Below the pieces are notes generated by a model that saw only the letters and a program-made list of their open reading frames with translations, had not been told where the DNA came from and did no database searches. 64,000 bases of DNA, taken from assembly GCF_017255185.1 (NCBI RefSeq), contig NZ_JAFKCZ010000006.1:62001-126000 (forward strand), written 5' to 3'. This stretch comes from Parahaliea mediterranea (GTDB lineage Bacteria > Pseudomonadota > Gammaproteobacteria > Pseudomonadales > Halieaceae). A program made the translations under genes and the position numbers. Shown one piece after another: positions 7,434 to 16,825 of the stretch (the stretch's first letter is position 1; every line of letters starts with the position of its first letter).

Positions 7434-8930
7434 ATGGCACAGCAAGATTTGCGCGTGGTGGTTCTCGGCGCCGGCATGGCCGGCATCCTGGCCGGCATCA
7501 AACTCCTGGAGCGGGGCTACCGGGACATTACCCTGTACGAGAAAGCCGACCGCGTGGGCGGCACCTGGCGGGAAAACACCTACCCGGGACTGACCTGCGA
7601 TGTCCCCTCCCACCACTACACCTACTCCTTCGAGCGCAACCCGGACTGGACCCGGCACCTGCCGCCGGGGGCGGAAATCCAGTCCTACTTCGAGCGCACC
7701 ACGGAAAAATACGGCCTCTACGACGTCATCCGCTTCAACGAGGAGGCCACCAGCGCGCGCTTTGAAAACGGGCGCTGGCACCTGGGCTTGCGCAGCGGCC
7801 GCCAGGACGTGGCCGACGTGCTGATCGCCGCCACCGGCGTGCTGCACAAGCCCCGCTTTCCGGACATCAAGGGCGCCGACACTTTCACCGGGCACCTGTT
7901 TCATTCCGCCCGCTGGGACCACAGTGTCGACCTCGACGGCAAGCGTATCGGGGTTATCGGCAACGGCTCCACCGGCGTGCAGATCATCTCCGCCCTGGCC
8001 GGGCGCGCGGCAAAAATCGAGCATTACCAGCGCACTGCGCAGTGGATCATGCCGGTGGAGAACGGCTATTTCAGCGACGAGGAACGGGCGGCCTTCCGCG
8101 ACCCGGCGGTACTGGAACAGGCGATGCAGACCGAGACCTACATGGCCGGCGTGGAGCGCTACACCGAGGCGGTGACCGACATGGAATCCGAGGGCGCCCG
8201 GGAGATGGCCGCCATCTGCCTGGCCAACCTGGAAAACAACGTGCAAGACCCGGCCCTGCGTGAAAAGCTGCGCCCCGATCACGCCCCCCTGTGCAAGCGC
8301 CTGATTTTCTCCCCGGACTATTACCAGGCCATCCAGCACCCGAACGCGGCGCTGGTCACCGAGGGTATCGAGTGCATCGAGCCATCCGGCATTCGCACCC
8401 GCGACGGCGAACTGCACGAGCTGGACATCATCGTGTTCGCCACTGGATTCCACCCGGACTGTTTCATGCGACCCATGACCATCACCGGCCGCAACGGCGC
8501 CGACCTGGAAGACCTGTGGCATGAGAAGCCCCTCGCCTACCTGGCGATCAGCATGCCCGACTTCCCCAACCTGTTCATGCTCAACGGTCCCTCGGGCCCG
8601 GTGGGGAATTTCTCCCTGATCGACATCGCCGAGAACCAGTGGGGCTACATCGAGCAACTGATGGACCGCATTCGCAGCGGCGAGTGCCAGGAGATCGCCC
8701 CTACCAGGGACGCCCTGGCGGCCTACGAGGCCAGTCGGGTGGAGGCCGCCAAGCAGACCGTGTGGTTCCGCGGCGGCTGTAACAGCTGGTACCTCGACAA
8801 GCAGGGCGTGCCCGCGAGCTGGCCCTGGAACTACTCGCGCTTTGTGGACATGATGACAACGCCGGACTGGCGGGCTTTTGGACTGGCGACACCGTTTGCG
8901 CCAAAGGAAGGTGCCGCGGTCGCGAACTGA
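7434..8930 (+). CDS. Baeyer-Villiger flavin monooxygenase
   Basis: 498 residues from the ATG of MAQQDLRVVV, which has GGAG ten bases upstream. A first Rossmann motif GAGMAG (12-17) binds FAD and a second, GNGSTG (176-181), binds NADPH. Between them FTGHLFHSARWD (151-162) matches the Baeyer-Villiger fingerprint FxGxxxHxxxW(P/D). These enzymes insert oxygen next to a ketone to give an ester or lactone, using NADPH and oxygen, in the cytoplasm. A steroid or cyclic ketone substrate would fit the nearby KstD/KshA pair, but that is inference. Expression is probably controlled by the divergent AraC-type regulator. Confidence 0.9.
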   Translation: MAQQDLRVVVLGAGMAGILAGIKLLERGYRDITLYEKADRVGGTWRENTYPGLTCDVPSHHYTYSFERNPDWTRHLPPGAEIQSYFERTTEKYGLYDVIRFNEEATSARFENGRWHLGLRSGRQDVADVLIAATGVLHKPRFPDIKGADTFTGHLFHSARWDHSVDLDGKRIGVIGNGSTGVQIISALAGRAAKIEHYQRTAQWIMPVENGYFSDEERAAFRDPAVLEQAMQTETYMAGVERYTEAVTDMESEGAREMAAICLANLENNVQDPALREKLRPDHAPLCKRLIFSPDYYQAIQHPNAALVTEGIECIEPSGIRTRDGELHELDIIVFATGFHPDCFMRPMTITGRNGADLEDLWHEKPLAYLAISMPDFPNLFMLNGPSGPVGNFSLIDIAENQWGYIEQLMDRIRSGECQEIAPTRDALAAYEASRVEAAKQTVWFRGGCNSWYLDKQGVPASWPWNYSRFVDMMTTPDWRAFGLATPFAPKEGAAVAN

Positions 8931-9041
8931 TTCCGCGGCCCGGCAAGGCGCATAAACGGCGTTGGGGGCGGGTTGGAGACGGGTTGGAGACAAATAGTAT
9001 CGGCGCGTATACTTGCCGACGACTCCTGACTTCGCCCGAAT

Positions 9042-9938
9042 ATGCCAATAAACGCGGACCTACCGGACCAGTATGCGCGTGAGCTTGAGGCCCTTGCGGC
9101 CTCAAGCCAATGCACCCCCGACCCGCGGGATTACCTCACCGCGTATCGGCGGCTCCCGGTAGAGGGGTACGCGCGGTTCGCGGCGGAGCTGCTGCAAATG
9201 GAAACCCGCGCGAAGCAGCGCGACCCGCGCCTGGCCCGCGCCCTCAACCGCTATCTACTGGCCTCCCGCCTCGCCGCCCACGATCCCGACGACGCGCCGC
9301 TACACCTGCCGACCGAGATTCGCGAACGCTATCACGACGAGCGCGATCGGATTCTGCAGTGCCTGGAGAACGCCCCACAGGACTACTTCAGCCTGCGCTG
9401 TGACACATTCTCCAAGGACCTGGCGGTACTCGACTTCCGCCTGATTCCCCTGGGAGCGGAGTACGCGGCGCCCGGCGCGGGGATTTCCAGGCGCCTGCTG
9501 TTCGCCGGCGGCCTTGCCCAGGGTTTGCGGTTTACCCGCAACGCCCTGCTCCGCTACCGCTCCCTGTCGGGCTACCTCGAGCTGCACGCCCATCCCGGCC
9601 GGTTACAGGAATTCAACGAGCAGGGCTGGCGCGATACGCTGGCCCGCCTGGCGTCCCTGGTCCGGGCCAACCCCGATGTGCGCGGGGTTGTCAGCAGCAG
9701 CTGGTTTCTCGATCCAGGCCTTGCCCAAATCAGCCCCCGGCTCGCCTACCTCCGCCGGCAATCACTCGATACCGGCGCCGATCTGTACTATTCAACGCTG
9801 GACAGCAACGGCACGTCGGGAGCACTGGAGACATCCGCCACGCGCCGACGATCGTTTGCACAGGGCGACTACACGCCCCGCATTTACACCCGGATCTGGT
9901 CCCGCCAGCGACTTTTGGACAACAGTCACAAGGCCTGA
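9042..9938 (+). CDS. conserved hypothetical protein
   Basis: 298 residues with no family I recognise. It is soluble, with no signal peptide or membrane segment, and rich in Arg, Leu and Ala. The N-terminal half is helical with many charged residues (YARFAAELLQMETRAKQRDPR). The C-terminal half contains NPDVRGVVSSSWFLDPGL and ends in a basic stretch. Codon use is like its neighbours. It stands alone between the monooxygenase and the carboxyltransferase gene, on the same strand as both, with gaps of over 100 bases on each side, so no operon partner gives a hint. Confidence 0.65.
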   Translation: MPINADLPDQYARELEALAASSQCTPDPRDYLTAYRRLPVEGYARFAAELLQMETRAKQRDPRLARALNRYLLASRLAAHDPDDAPLHLPTEIRERYHDERDRILQCLENAPQDYFSLRCDTFSKDLAVLDFRLIPLGAEYAAPGAGISRRLLFAGGLAQGLRFTRNALLRYRSLSGYLELHAHPGRLQEFNEQGWRDTLARLASLVRANPDVRGVVSSSWFLDPGLAQISPRLAYLRRQSLDTGADLYYSTLDSNGTSGALETSATRRRSFAQGDYTPRIYTRIWSRQRLLDNSHKA

Positions 9939-10119
9939 GCCGGCCCGCGACCACGCCTCAGGGTGTTGCGCCAGTACAGTTCCAGACTTTTCTTGATCGA
10001 CGCCCCATCCCGCAATGCTTCAGACAATATAGTGAACCCCCGGCAAGTAATCGCCGTTGCCGGCGAATTGCACTTCTCGTACTGTGATCAAGCATAGATA
10101 GCCGAAGGAACTTTGCCCA

Positions 10120-11592
10120 ATGTCGCACAATCTGGATACCTGGAAAGCGCTACTTGCGGAGCTCGAGGAACACCACCGCCAGGCGCAAGCCATGGGCGGC
10201 AAGGACAGAATCGCCCGCCAGCATGCCCGCGGCCGCTTGACCGCCCGCGAGCGCATCCAGCGTTTCTGCGACCCCGGCAGCTTTCGCGAATACGGCGCCC
10301 TCGCCGGCGGCTGCCACCCCAATGGCGAGGCGGCGGTACCGGCGGACGCGCTGGTGGGTGGCACCGGCCGGGTGGCCGGTTCCAGCATTGTGGTGCTCGC
10401 CGAGGATTTCACCGTCAAGGGCGGCTCCATTGGCCACCCCAACGCGGCCAAGCGGGCCCGCCTGGTGCGCCTGGCGCTGGAGCGGCAACTGCCCCTGGTA
10501 TTGATGCTGGACGGCGCCGGCGAGCGCGCCAGCAACCAGTCGGAGCGCTACCCCCACGCCCCGGGCGACCTGCAACTGGTGGCCGACCTCAAGGGCCAGG
10601 TACCCGTGGTCACCCTGGTGCTGGGCACCTCCGCCGGCCACGGGGCCCTGACCGGCATGTTCGCCGACCTGATCATCATGTCCGCCGACGCCACCCTGTT
10701 CAGCGCGGGTCCACCGCTGGTGGCGGCCTCGCTGGGGCGGGAAGTCACGCCCCAGGAACTGGGCAGCGCGCGCATGCACACCCAGGTCAGCGGCGTGGCC
10801 CACAACCTCGGCGACAGCGAGGAGGAATGCCTGGCCATGGCTCGGACCTTCCTCGGCTACCTGCCGCGCCGTGCCGGCGAACCGCTGCCCGAGCGGCGCG
10901 ACGACGCCAGCGCCGCGCCCCGGGAGCTGGACGACCTGCTGGAACGCATTCCCCCCGCGCCCCAGCAGGGCTACAACATGCTGCCGGTACTGGAGGACCT
11001 GGTGGACGCCGATTCCCTGTTCGAGCTGCAACCCGGCTACGGACGCAATATCATCACCGCCCTGGCGCGTATCGGTGGCACCCCCTGCCTGGTGCTGGCC
11101 AACCAGCCGGCGGTACAGGCCGGAGCCATCACCCCCGAGGCGGCGCAGAAGGCCACCCACTTCCTCGAGGTCGCCGCCGCCTTCGGCCTGCCCCTGGTCA
11201 GCCTGGTGGACAACCCCGGGGTGATGCCCGGCCCGGCTTCCGAGCAGGCCGGCGTGCTGGCCGCGGCCGGGCGCATGTTCCGCGCCCAGCGCGCCTGCCG
11301 CCAGCGCAAGGTGGTGGTCACCCTGCGCAAGGCATTCGGCTTCGGCAGTTCGGTGATGGGCATGAACCCCTTCGATCACCAGTTGGTGAGCCTGGCCCTG
11401 CCCTGCGTCAGCCTCGGGGGCGTGCCGGCACTCGGCGGCGCCGCCGCGACCGGCGCCAGCGACACCGAGGCGGCGCAGATGAAGGCACTTCAGGCCGGTG
11501 CCTGGATTCCGGCGGACGCCATGGCCTTCGACCGGGTTATCGATCCGCGCCAGCTGCGCAACGAGATCATCGCCGCCCTGCACACTGGCTGA
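10120..11592 (+). CDS. acyl-CoA carboxylase, carboxyltransferase (beta) subunit
   Basis: 490 residues with N- and C-terminal carboxyltransferase domains of the crotonase fold. The N half shows GRLTARERI and [14 protein letters not shown]; the C half shows VDNPGVMPG and [14 protein letters not shown]. This is the organisation of PccB, AccD5 and MccB, which move the carboxyl group from biotin to propionyl-, acetyl- or methylcrotonyl-CoA. No biotin carboxylase/carrier subunit is adjacent, so the partner and the acyl-CoA specificity are unknown. The length is slightly short of typical PccB (510-540). Propionyl-CoA from sterol or odd-chain catabolism is a plausible substrate, by inference. Confidence 0.85.
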   Translation: MSHNLDTWKALLAELEEHHRQAQAMGGKDRIARQHARGRLTARERIQRFCDPGSFREYGALAGGCHPNGEAAVPADALVGGTGRVAGSSIVVLAEDFTVKGGSIGHPNAAKRARLVRLALERQLPLVLMLDGAGERASNQSERYPHAPGDLQLVADLKGQVPVVTLVLGTSAGHGALTGMFADLIIMSADATLFSAGPPLVAASLGREVTPQELGSARMHTQVSGVAHNLGDSEEECLAMARTFLGYLPRRAGEPLPERRDDASAAPRELDDLLERIPPAPQQGYNMLPVLEDLVDADSLFELQPGYGRNIITALARIGGTPCLVLANQPAVQAGAITPEAAQKATHFLEVAAAFGLPLVSLVDNPGVMPGPASEQAGVLAAAGRMFRAQRACRQRKVVVTLRKAFGFGSSVMGMNPFDHQLVSLALPCVSLGGVPALGGAAATGASDTEAAQMKALQAGAWIPADAMAFDRVIDPRQLRNEIIAALHTG

Positions 11593-11650
11593 GTACCGCC
11601 GCGGGCGAAATTGACGCCACGCGCGGGCGGTCGGCGGCGGCGCGCTGCGG

Positions 11651-11656
11651 TATACT
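11651..11656 (+). promoter_or_regulatory. possible -10 box giving a leaderless recQ mRNA
   Basis: A perfect TATACT lies eight bases before the recQ ATG and there is no Shine-Dalgarno sequence. A start site seven bases downstream of the box would fall at about the A of the ATG, giving a leaderless transcript. No convincing -35 box is visible. Confidence 0.3.
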
Positions 11657-11663
11657 GCGCGCC

Positions 11664-13490
11664 ATGACCACAGCAATCAGCCCCGCCCGCCACACCCTGC
11701 AATCCGTCTTCGGCTACGAGGCCTTCCGCCCCCACCAGGAAGCCATCGTCGAGTCGGTGATCGACGGCGGCGACGCCCTGGTGCTGATGCCCACGGGGGG
11801 CGGCAAGTCCCTGTGCTACCAGGTCCCGGCCCTGGTGCGCGCCGGCTGCGGCATCGTGATCTCGCCGCTGATCGCGCTGATGCAGGACCAGGTGGACAGC
11901 CTGCGGGAATTGGGGGTCCGCGCCAGTTACCTCAATTCCAGCCTGGCCCCCGAGGAGGCCCGGGCGGTGGAGACGGCGCTGCTGGCCGGCGAGCTGGACA
12001 TGCTGTACGTGGCCCCCGAACGGTTGATCCAGGAGCGCACCCAGGCCCTGCTGGAGCGGTCCCGGATCGCGCTGTTTGCCATTGACGAGGCCCACTGCGT
12101 GTCCCAGTGGGGGCACGACTTTCGCGCCGACTACCTGCAACTGAGCCTGCTGCACGAACGCTTCCCCGAGGTACCCCGGGTGGCGCTCACCGCCACCGCC
12201 GACGCGCGCACCCGGCAGGAGATCGTGCAGCGCCTGGACCTGGGCGCGGCGCGGCAGTTCATCGCCGGTTTCGACCGCCCCAACATCTGCTACCGCATCG
12301 CGCTGAAACAGAACCCGCGCCAGCAGCTGCTGCGCTTTTTGCGGGAGGAACACCCGCGGGACGCCGGCATCGTCTACTGCCTGTCGCGCAAAAAAACCGA
12401 GGAGGTCGCGGCCTGGCTGTGCGAACAGGGCTTCAACGCCCTGCCCTACCACGCCGGTCTCGACCCCCGCCTGCGCGCCACCCACCAGTCCCGCTTCCTG
12501 CGGGAGGACGGGCTGATCATGGTGGCCACCATCGCCTTCGGCATGGGTATCGACAAACCCGACGTGCGCTTCGTGGCCCACCTGGACCTGCCCAAGACGG
12601 TGGAGGCCTACTACCAGGAAACCGGGCGCGCCGGCCGCGACGGCCAGAGCGCCAACGCCTGGCTGGTGTACGGCTTGCAGGACGTGATCAAACTGCGGCA
12701 GATGATGGAGTCCTCCGAGGGCAGCGAGGAACACAAGCGCGCCGAACAGCAGCGGCTCAACGCCATGCTCGGCCTGTGCGAGATCACCAGTTGCCGTCGC
12801 CAGGCCTTGCTGCGCTACTTCGGCGATTCGCTGGAGACGCCCTGCGGCAACTGTGACAGCTGCCTGCAACCGGTTGAGACCTGGGACGGCACCGAGGCCG
12901 CGCGCAAGGCCCTGTCCGCCGCCTACCGCACCGGCCAGCGCTTCGGGGTGAATCACCTGGTGGATGTCCTGCGCGGCGCCGACACCGAGCGGGTGCGCCA
13001 GCTCGACCACCACACCCTGCCCACCTACGGCATCGGCCGGGAATTGGACAACAACCAGTGGCGCTCGGTGTTCCGCCAGCTGGTGGCCCGGGGCTACCTG
13101 AGCGTGGACATGGAGTTTGGCGCCCTGCGCCTGCAGGCCCAGTGCCGGCCCCTGCTGCGCGGGGAAGAGACCCTCGACCTGCGCAAGGACCAGCCGCAAC
13201 AGGCGGCGAAGCAGCGCACCCGGCAACCGCTGCCGGAGGATATCGACGTCGGCCTGTGGGAGGCCCTGCGGGACCGGCGCCGGGAGCTGGCGGAGGAACA
13301 GGGCATTCCGCCCTATATCATCTTCCACGACCGCACCCTGCAGGAAATGTGCGCCGCCCTGCCCCAGACCCTGGAGGATTTCGTCCACATCAGCGGCGTG
13401 GGGGAGCGCAAGCTCGACAAATACGGCGCCGAGTTCCTCAACGTGATCCGCGGGCACCTGGCGGCGGCGAGCGCCTCGCCGTCGAATTGA
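11664..13490 (+). CDS. recQ: ATP-dependent DNA helicase RecQ
   Basis: 608 residues, the normal RecQ size. Walker A PTGGGKS is at about 43-49, the DEAH box ([15 protein letters not shown]) at about 137, and helicase motif VI appears as [10 protein letters not shown]. The RecQ-C-terminal zinc cysteines are in CEITSC and CGNCDSC, a winged helix follows, and the C-terminal ~80 residues form an HRDC domain ([16 protein letters not shown]). It unwinds DNA 3' to 5' in recombination and repair. The frame is also open upstream through the carboxyltransferase gene, but homology starts only at this ATG. It follows that gene by about 70 bases. Confidence 0.97.
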   Translation: MTTAISPARHTLQSVFGYEAFRPHQEAIVESVIDGGDALVLMPTGGGKSLCYQVPALVRAGCGIVISPLIALMQDQVDSLRELGVRASYLNSSLAPEEARAVETALLAGELDMLYVAPERLIQERTQALLERSRIALFAIDEAHCVSQWGHDFRADYLQLSLLHERFPEVPRVALTATADARTRQEIVQRLDLGAARQFIAGFDRPNICYRIALKQNPRQQLLRFLREEHPRDAGIVYCLSRKKTEEVAAWLCEQGFNALPYHAGLDPRLRATHQSRFLREDGLIMVATIAFGMGIDKPDVRFVAHLDLPKTVEAYYQETGRAGRDGQSANAWLVYGLQDVIKLRQMMESSEGSEEHKRAEQQRLNAMLGLCEITSCRRQALLRYFGDSLETPCGNCDSCLQPVETWDGTEAARKALSAAYRTGQRFGVNHLVDVLRGADTERVRQLDHHTLPTYGIGRELDNNQWRSVFRQLVARGYLSVDMEFGALRLQAQCRPLLRGEETLDLRKDQPQQAAKQRTRQPLPEDIDVGLWEALRDRRRELAEEQGIPPYIIFHDRTLQEMCAALPQTLEDFVHISGVGERKLDKYGAEFLNVIRGHLAAASASPSN

Positions 13491-13565
13491 CCCCCGGCCA
13501 AAAAAACCGACGGAATGAATGACCCGAAAAGAGGGGCCCGCTGTGCCCGAATAAAGAGGGGCAGG

Positions 13566-13655
13566 CCCTCCGCCCTACAGGAGAGCATCCCCGCGCCCTG
13601 TAGGGTCGAGTTCATTCGACCAACCCAAAAGCGGCGGAATAAATTCCGCCCTACA
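13566..13655. repeat. palindromic repeat, one full copy plus a half copy
   Basis: A full copy (13599-13655) opens with TGTAGGG, contains the palindromes TCGAGTTCATTCGA and GGCGGAATAAATTCCGCC, and closes with CCTACA. A degenerate half copy ending CGCCCTACAGG precedes it at the same linker distance seen in the array at 54459-54790. It fills most of the gap between recQ and the HMG-CoA reductase gene. Confidence 0.8.
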
Positions 13656-13746
13656 CGGTAGGCACCGCTCCCCTGCCGCCCCGCGTTGACCCGCGCCGCG
13701 GGGGCGCGTACCTTTTCCCGGGGATATAACAACCAGGAGAAAACCC

Positions 13747-14931
13747 GTGAGCAAGCGCATCCCCCGTTCCCCCGACAACGACTACAGCCCCGGGATCATC
13801 GCCGAACGGCAGCAGTTTATCGAGGACAACACCCCCGCCCGCCTTGAGCATACCCGGCGCTACTCCTTCGCGCCCGGCGACATGGCCGGCAATATCGAGA
13901 ACCTGTTCGGCGTGGCCCAGGTACCGATCGGTCTCGCCGGCCCGCTGCGGGTGAACGGCGAGCACGCCCAGGGAGAGTTCTACGTACCGATGGCCACCGT
14001 GGAGGGCACCATGCTGGCCAGCTACAACCGCGGCATGAAAGTGATCCGCGAAAGCGGCGGTGTGCTGACCACCGTGTGCGGCGAAGCCATGCAACGGGCC
14101 CCGGTATTCGTGTTCAAAAATGGCCGCGACGCCCGCGACTTCGACCAGTGGCTGGCGCAAAATGTCGAGCGTATCCGGGCGGTGGCCGAAGCCACCACCT
14201 CGGTGGGCAAGCTCAGGGAGATCGAGCACTACATCGCCCACAACATGGTGTTCACCCGCTTCGACTACAGCACCGGCGACGCCGCCGGGCAGAACATGAC
14301 GAGCAAGGCCACCTTCGCCGCCTGCGAGTGGATTCGTGGCGAGCAGCCGCTGGTGTCGCACTACTTGCTGTCGGGCAACTTCGACACCGAGAAAAAGACC
14401 TCCTCGGTCAATATGCTCAAGGGTCGGGGCCGCCGGGTCACCGCCGAGGTCACCGTTCCGCGCCAGGTGCTGATCGACAACCTGCGCATCACCCCGGAAC
14501 AGATGCACTACGGCCAGGGCATCAGCACCCTCAGCGCTTTTCTCAGCCAGTCCTCCAACAACGCCGCCCACCCGGCCAACGGCCTGGCGGCGCTCTACCT
14601 GGCCACCGGCCAGGACATTGCCAACATCGGTGAATCCAACCAGTGCACCACCTACAACAAGGTGACCCGCGATGGCGACTACCACTTCTCCATTACCCTG
14701 CCGGCGCTGATCGTGGCGACCTATGGCGGCGGCACCAACCTGCCCACCCAGCGGGAGTGCCTGGAGATCATGGATTGCTTCGGTCCGGGCAAGGCGCTGA
14801 AACTGGCGGAAATCGCCGCCGCCCTCACCGTCGCCGGTGAACTGTCCCTCGGCGCCGCCAGCCGGGTCGACAAGGAGAGCCGCCGCAACGAGTGGGTGGA
14901 CGCCCACGAGCGCCTGGGCCGCAATCGCTAG
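13747..14931 (+). CDS. hydroxymethylglutaryl-CoA reductase
   Basis: 394 residues from a GTG start supported by AGGAG eight bases upstream. The catalytic landmarks are present: PMATVEG (81-87, catalytic Glu86), GDAAGQNM (177-184), the lysine in FDTEKKTSSVN (216/217), the aspartate in TGQD (Asp290), the glycine loop ATYGGGT (324-330), and a C-terminal histidine in DAHERLG. The motifs look closer to class I (biosynthetic) than to the class II mevalonate-degrading enzyme, although the AAGQ version is unusual. The reaction interconverts HMG-CoA and mevalonate with NAD(P)H. It has no mevalonate-pathway neighbours, whereas ispD and ispF of the alternative MEP pathway occur in the same window, so its role here is unclear. 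Confidence 0.9.
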   Translation: MSKRIPRSPDNDYSPGIIAERQQFIEDNTPARLEHTRRYSFAPGDMAGNIENLFGVAQVPIGLAGPLRVNGEHAQGEFYVPMATVEGTMLASYNRGMKVIRESGGVLTTVCGEAMQRAPVFVFKNGRDARDFDQWLAQNVERIRAVAEATTSVGKLREIEHYIAHNMVFTRFDYSTGDAAGQNMTSKATFAACEWIRGEQPLVSHYLLSGNFDTEKKTSSVNMLKGRGRRVTAEVTVPRQVLIDNLRITPEQMHYGQGISTLSAFLSQSSNNAAHPANGLAALYLATGQDIANIGESNQCTTYNKVTRDGDYHFSITLPALIVATYGGGTNLPTQRECLEIMDCFGPGKALKLAEIAAALTVAGELSLGAASRVDKESRRNEWVDAHERLGRNR

Positions 14932-15050
14932 GCAATAAAACGACACTTGTTCGCCCGCGGCTCAGAATCCTGAACCCGCGGGCATGGCGCGGCGCCCCCT
15001 CGGGGCTATCATGCTCACAGGCACAAAGAAACGGGCGGGAGTGGCGCGAC

Positions 15051-15473
15051 ATGGACAAGGCGGAACAGAACAAGGCCCTGGTGAGCCGGTTTTTCGACAA
15101 CCTCAACACCGGCGACGTGGACGCGGTGGTATCGGCCTACGCCGACGATGGTACAGTGGAGACCATGGGGAACACGCTGATATCCGGCGAATATGAGCGC
15201 GCGCAGTTACCCGACGCCATCGGCCGTATCTTTAACGTGTTTCCCGACGGGCTGAGTTTCACCGTGCGCGACATGGTCGCCGAGGGCGAAAAGGTCGCGG
15301 TGGAAGCGGTGTGTGCGGGTGAGCACGTCTCCGGGCAAAGCTACGAAAACCAGTACCACTTCCTGTTCGAATTCCGCGACGGCAAATTGCGTAAACTGCG
15401 CGAGTACATGGACACCGAACAGATCACCGACGTGCTGTGCTCCGGCCAGCGCCCGCCCTTCGGGGCCGACTGA
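15051..15473 (+). CDS. SnoaL-like / NTF2-superfamily protein
   Basis: 140 residues from the ATG of MDKAEQNK, which has GGGAG upstream. The pattern is that of the SnoaL-like NTF2 fold: an N-terminal helix (ALVSRFFDNLNTGDVDAVVSAYADDG), then paired strands ending in a cone-shaped cavity (YENQYHFLFEFRDGKL). Members include ketosteroid isomerases, hydratases and limonene-epoxide hydrolases, as well as many uncharacterised carriers. No active-site assignment is possible. It lies 119 bases after the HMG-CoA reductase gene; a GC-rich inverted repeat (GCCCGCGG/CCGCGGGC) lies in that gap without a T-tract. Confidence 0.8.
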   Translation: MDKAEQNKALVSRFFDNLNTGDVDAVVSAYADDGTVETMGNTLISGEYERAQLPDAIGRIFNVFPDGLSFTVRDMVAEGEKVAVEAVCAGEHVSGQSYENQYHFLFEFRDGKLRKLREYMDTEQITDVLCSGQRPPFGAD

Positions 15474-15527
15474 CGGCCAGTTGGCAAGCCCGCGACCAGA
15501 CCCGCGGGCCCATTCGCTAGCCGCGGC

Positions 15528-16655
15528 CTATTTCGCGCCGTCGAACCAGTCGGCAAAGCCGTAACTCGCGGAGGGGCCGATGTGCATCTGCTCCAGCACG
15601 CCGTGCCCCACCTTGCCATTACAGGTGGCTCGCACCACCTGCTGCACGTGAATATTCTCCAGCGCCAGCGGGTCCAGCTCGCTGTCGACCCAGCTCTCGC
15701 CACCGATCGCCAACTCGTCGTGCCACTTGCCGTGCCCCCAGTCCGGGTGCTGATAGCCCAGCCCCTTCATGCGGTGCACCAGCACCGGCTCGACGGTGAT
15801 TTCCAGGCTATCGCCGGAGCGATCGCGCATGGTGATGACGCCGCCCCGGGCGCGCCGGGTACCGGGATTCCACTCCAGGCGGTGCCCCACCGCGCCCTGC
15901 CACACGCGCGCGGCGGGGTCGGTGGTGCCGGGTATCTCGTCCGCCGCCGCATAGCGCGGCAGGATGCACTGGTCATTGTGCCACTGGTGGCCGCTGTCGT
16001 CCTCGAACCAGCCCGCCAGCGAGCACTCGTCCTCCCAGTGAATGGGCAGCCAGCAGAAGTGGACGCTCTGGAAACTGTCGATGGGGGCGCCGCCGGGGTA
16101 GCTCTCGCCCACCGGGCGCAGGCCCCAGGAGCGGTCCTTGAGACCGAAGGTACTCGCCCCTTCGACGCGCAACTCCCTGCCGTCATAGCGTATCCAGCCC
16201 TCCCAGGTACCGAACTGGTCCAGGCGGGTGGCGTCCATGACCAGATGCCGTTCGTTGCGCAGGGTCTGGCGCCCCTCTTCGATACAGGCGGTGCGCGGCG
16301 TGTACAGCAGGTCGCAGGCGATGCCGGTGTCGTTGTCGGCAATCGTCACCCGGTGCCGCCCCATCGGTTCGAGAATGTCCAGGCGAAAGGGCCCGACGCG
16401 GGTATCGGTCGGCTCGGAGGGCGCTCGGCGGGAGCCGTGAAAGGCGTACTGGCGGCCGTCGACCGCCAGGCTCAGGCTGCAATCCATGATGCCCAGGTTG
16501 GGGTAGCGGCACAGGCCGATGCCGAAGTAGAAGCCCCCGTCCCGATCGTGGGCGTTGTACCAATAGCGGTCGTAGGTACAGCGGTCACTGGTGGCGGTCA
16601 GGGCGATCGGTTCCGCCGTCTGGTGAATGGGGTAGTCGTCAAAACGGCTTAGCAT
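15528..16655 (-). CDS. CrtC/AttH-like tandem-lipocalin protein of unknown function
   Basis: 375 residues, soluble, without a signal peptide. It is rich in Trp, Tyr and Gly with alternating beta-strand patterns, and contains a central SWGLRPVGESYPGG segment. This resembles the AttH/CrtC (hydroxyneurosporene synthase-like) double-lipocalin fold and the DUF7064/DUF7065-type proteins often found near steroid or terpenoid catabolic genes. That assignment is from memory of pattern, not a search. These folds bind hydrophobic ligands. It converges on the SnoaL-like gene, with a short GC-rich inverted repeat between them, and is divergent from the zinc alcohol dehydrogenase. Confidence 0.6.
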   Translation of the reverse strand: MLSRFDDYPIHQTAEPIALTATSDRCTYDRYWYNAHDRDGGFYFGIGLCRYPNLGIMDCSLSLAVDGRQYAFHGSRRAPSEPTDTRVGPFRLDILEPMGRHRVTIADNDTGIACDLLYTPRTACIEEGRQTLRNERHLVMDATRLDQFGTWEGWIRYDGRELRVEGASTFGLKDRSWGLRPVGESYPGGAPIDSFQSVHFCWLPIHWEDECSLAGWFEDDSGHQWHNDQCILPRYAAADEIPGTTDPAARVWQGAVGHRLEWNPGTRRARGGVITMRDRSGDSLEITVEPVLVHRMKGLGYQHPDWGHGKWHDELAIGGESWVDSELDPLALENIHVQQVVRATCNGKVGHGVLEQMHIGPSASYGFADWFDGAK

Positions 16656-16825
16656 GGCGCGGCCTCCTGGTTTGTGTCGTTATTCCCGCAGCTTGGGTCA
16701 GCCGTTTGAGGGGCACAAGCGCCACGCCACAGCGGCTGTACGAACGTATAGTAAACCATACCGGCGGTGTCGCAATGCCCCCGCCGGCCGCCTACACTGA
16801 CCGCAACAGACGGAGGTGAAAGCTC

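Noticed and set aside
10113-13490. A single 1125-codon frame covering both the carboxyltransferase gene and recQ
   Set aside because: The upstream half is the wrong frame of the carboxyltransferase gene; RecQ homology starts only at 11664.
14950-14990. Intrinsic terminator after the HMG-CoA reductase gene
   Set aside because: The GCCCGCGG/CCGCGGGC stem lacks a T-tract.
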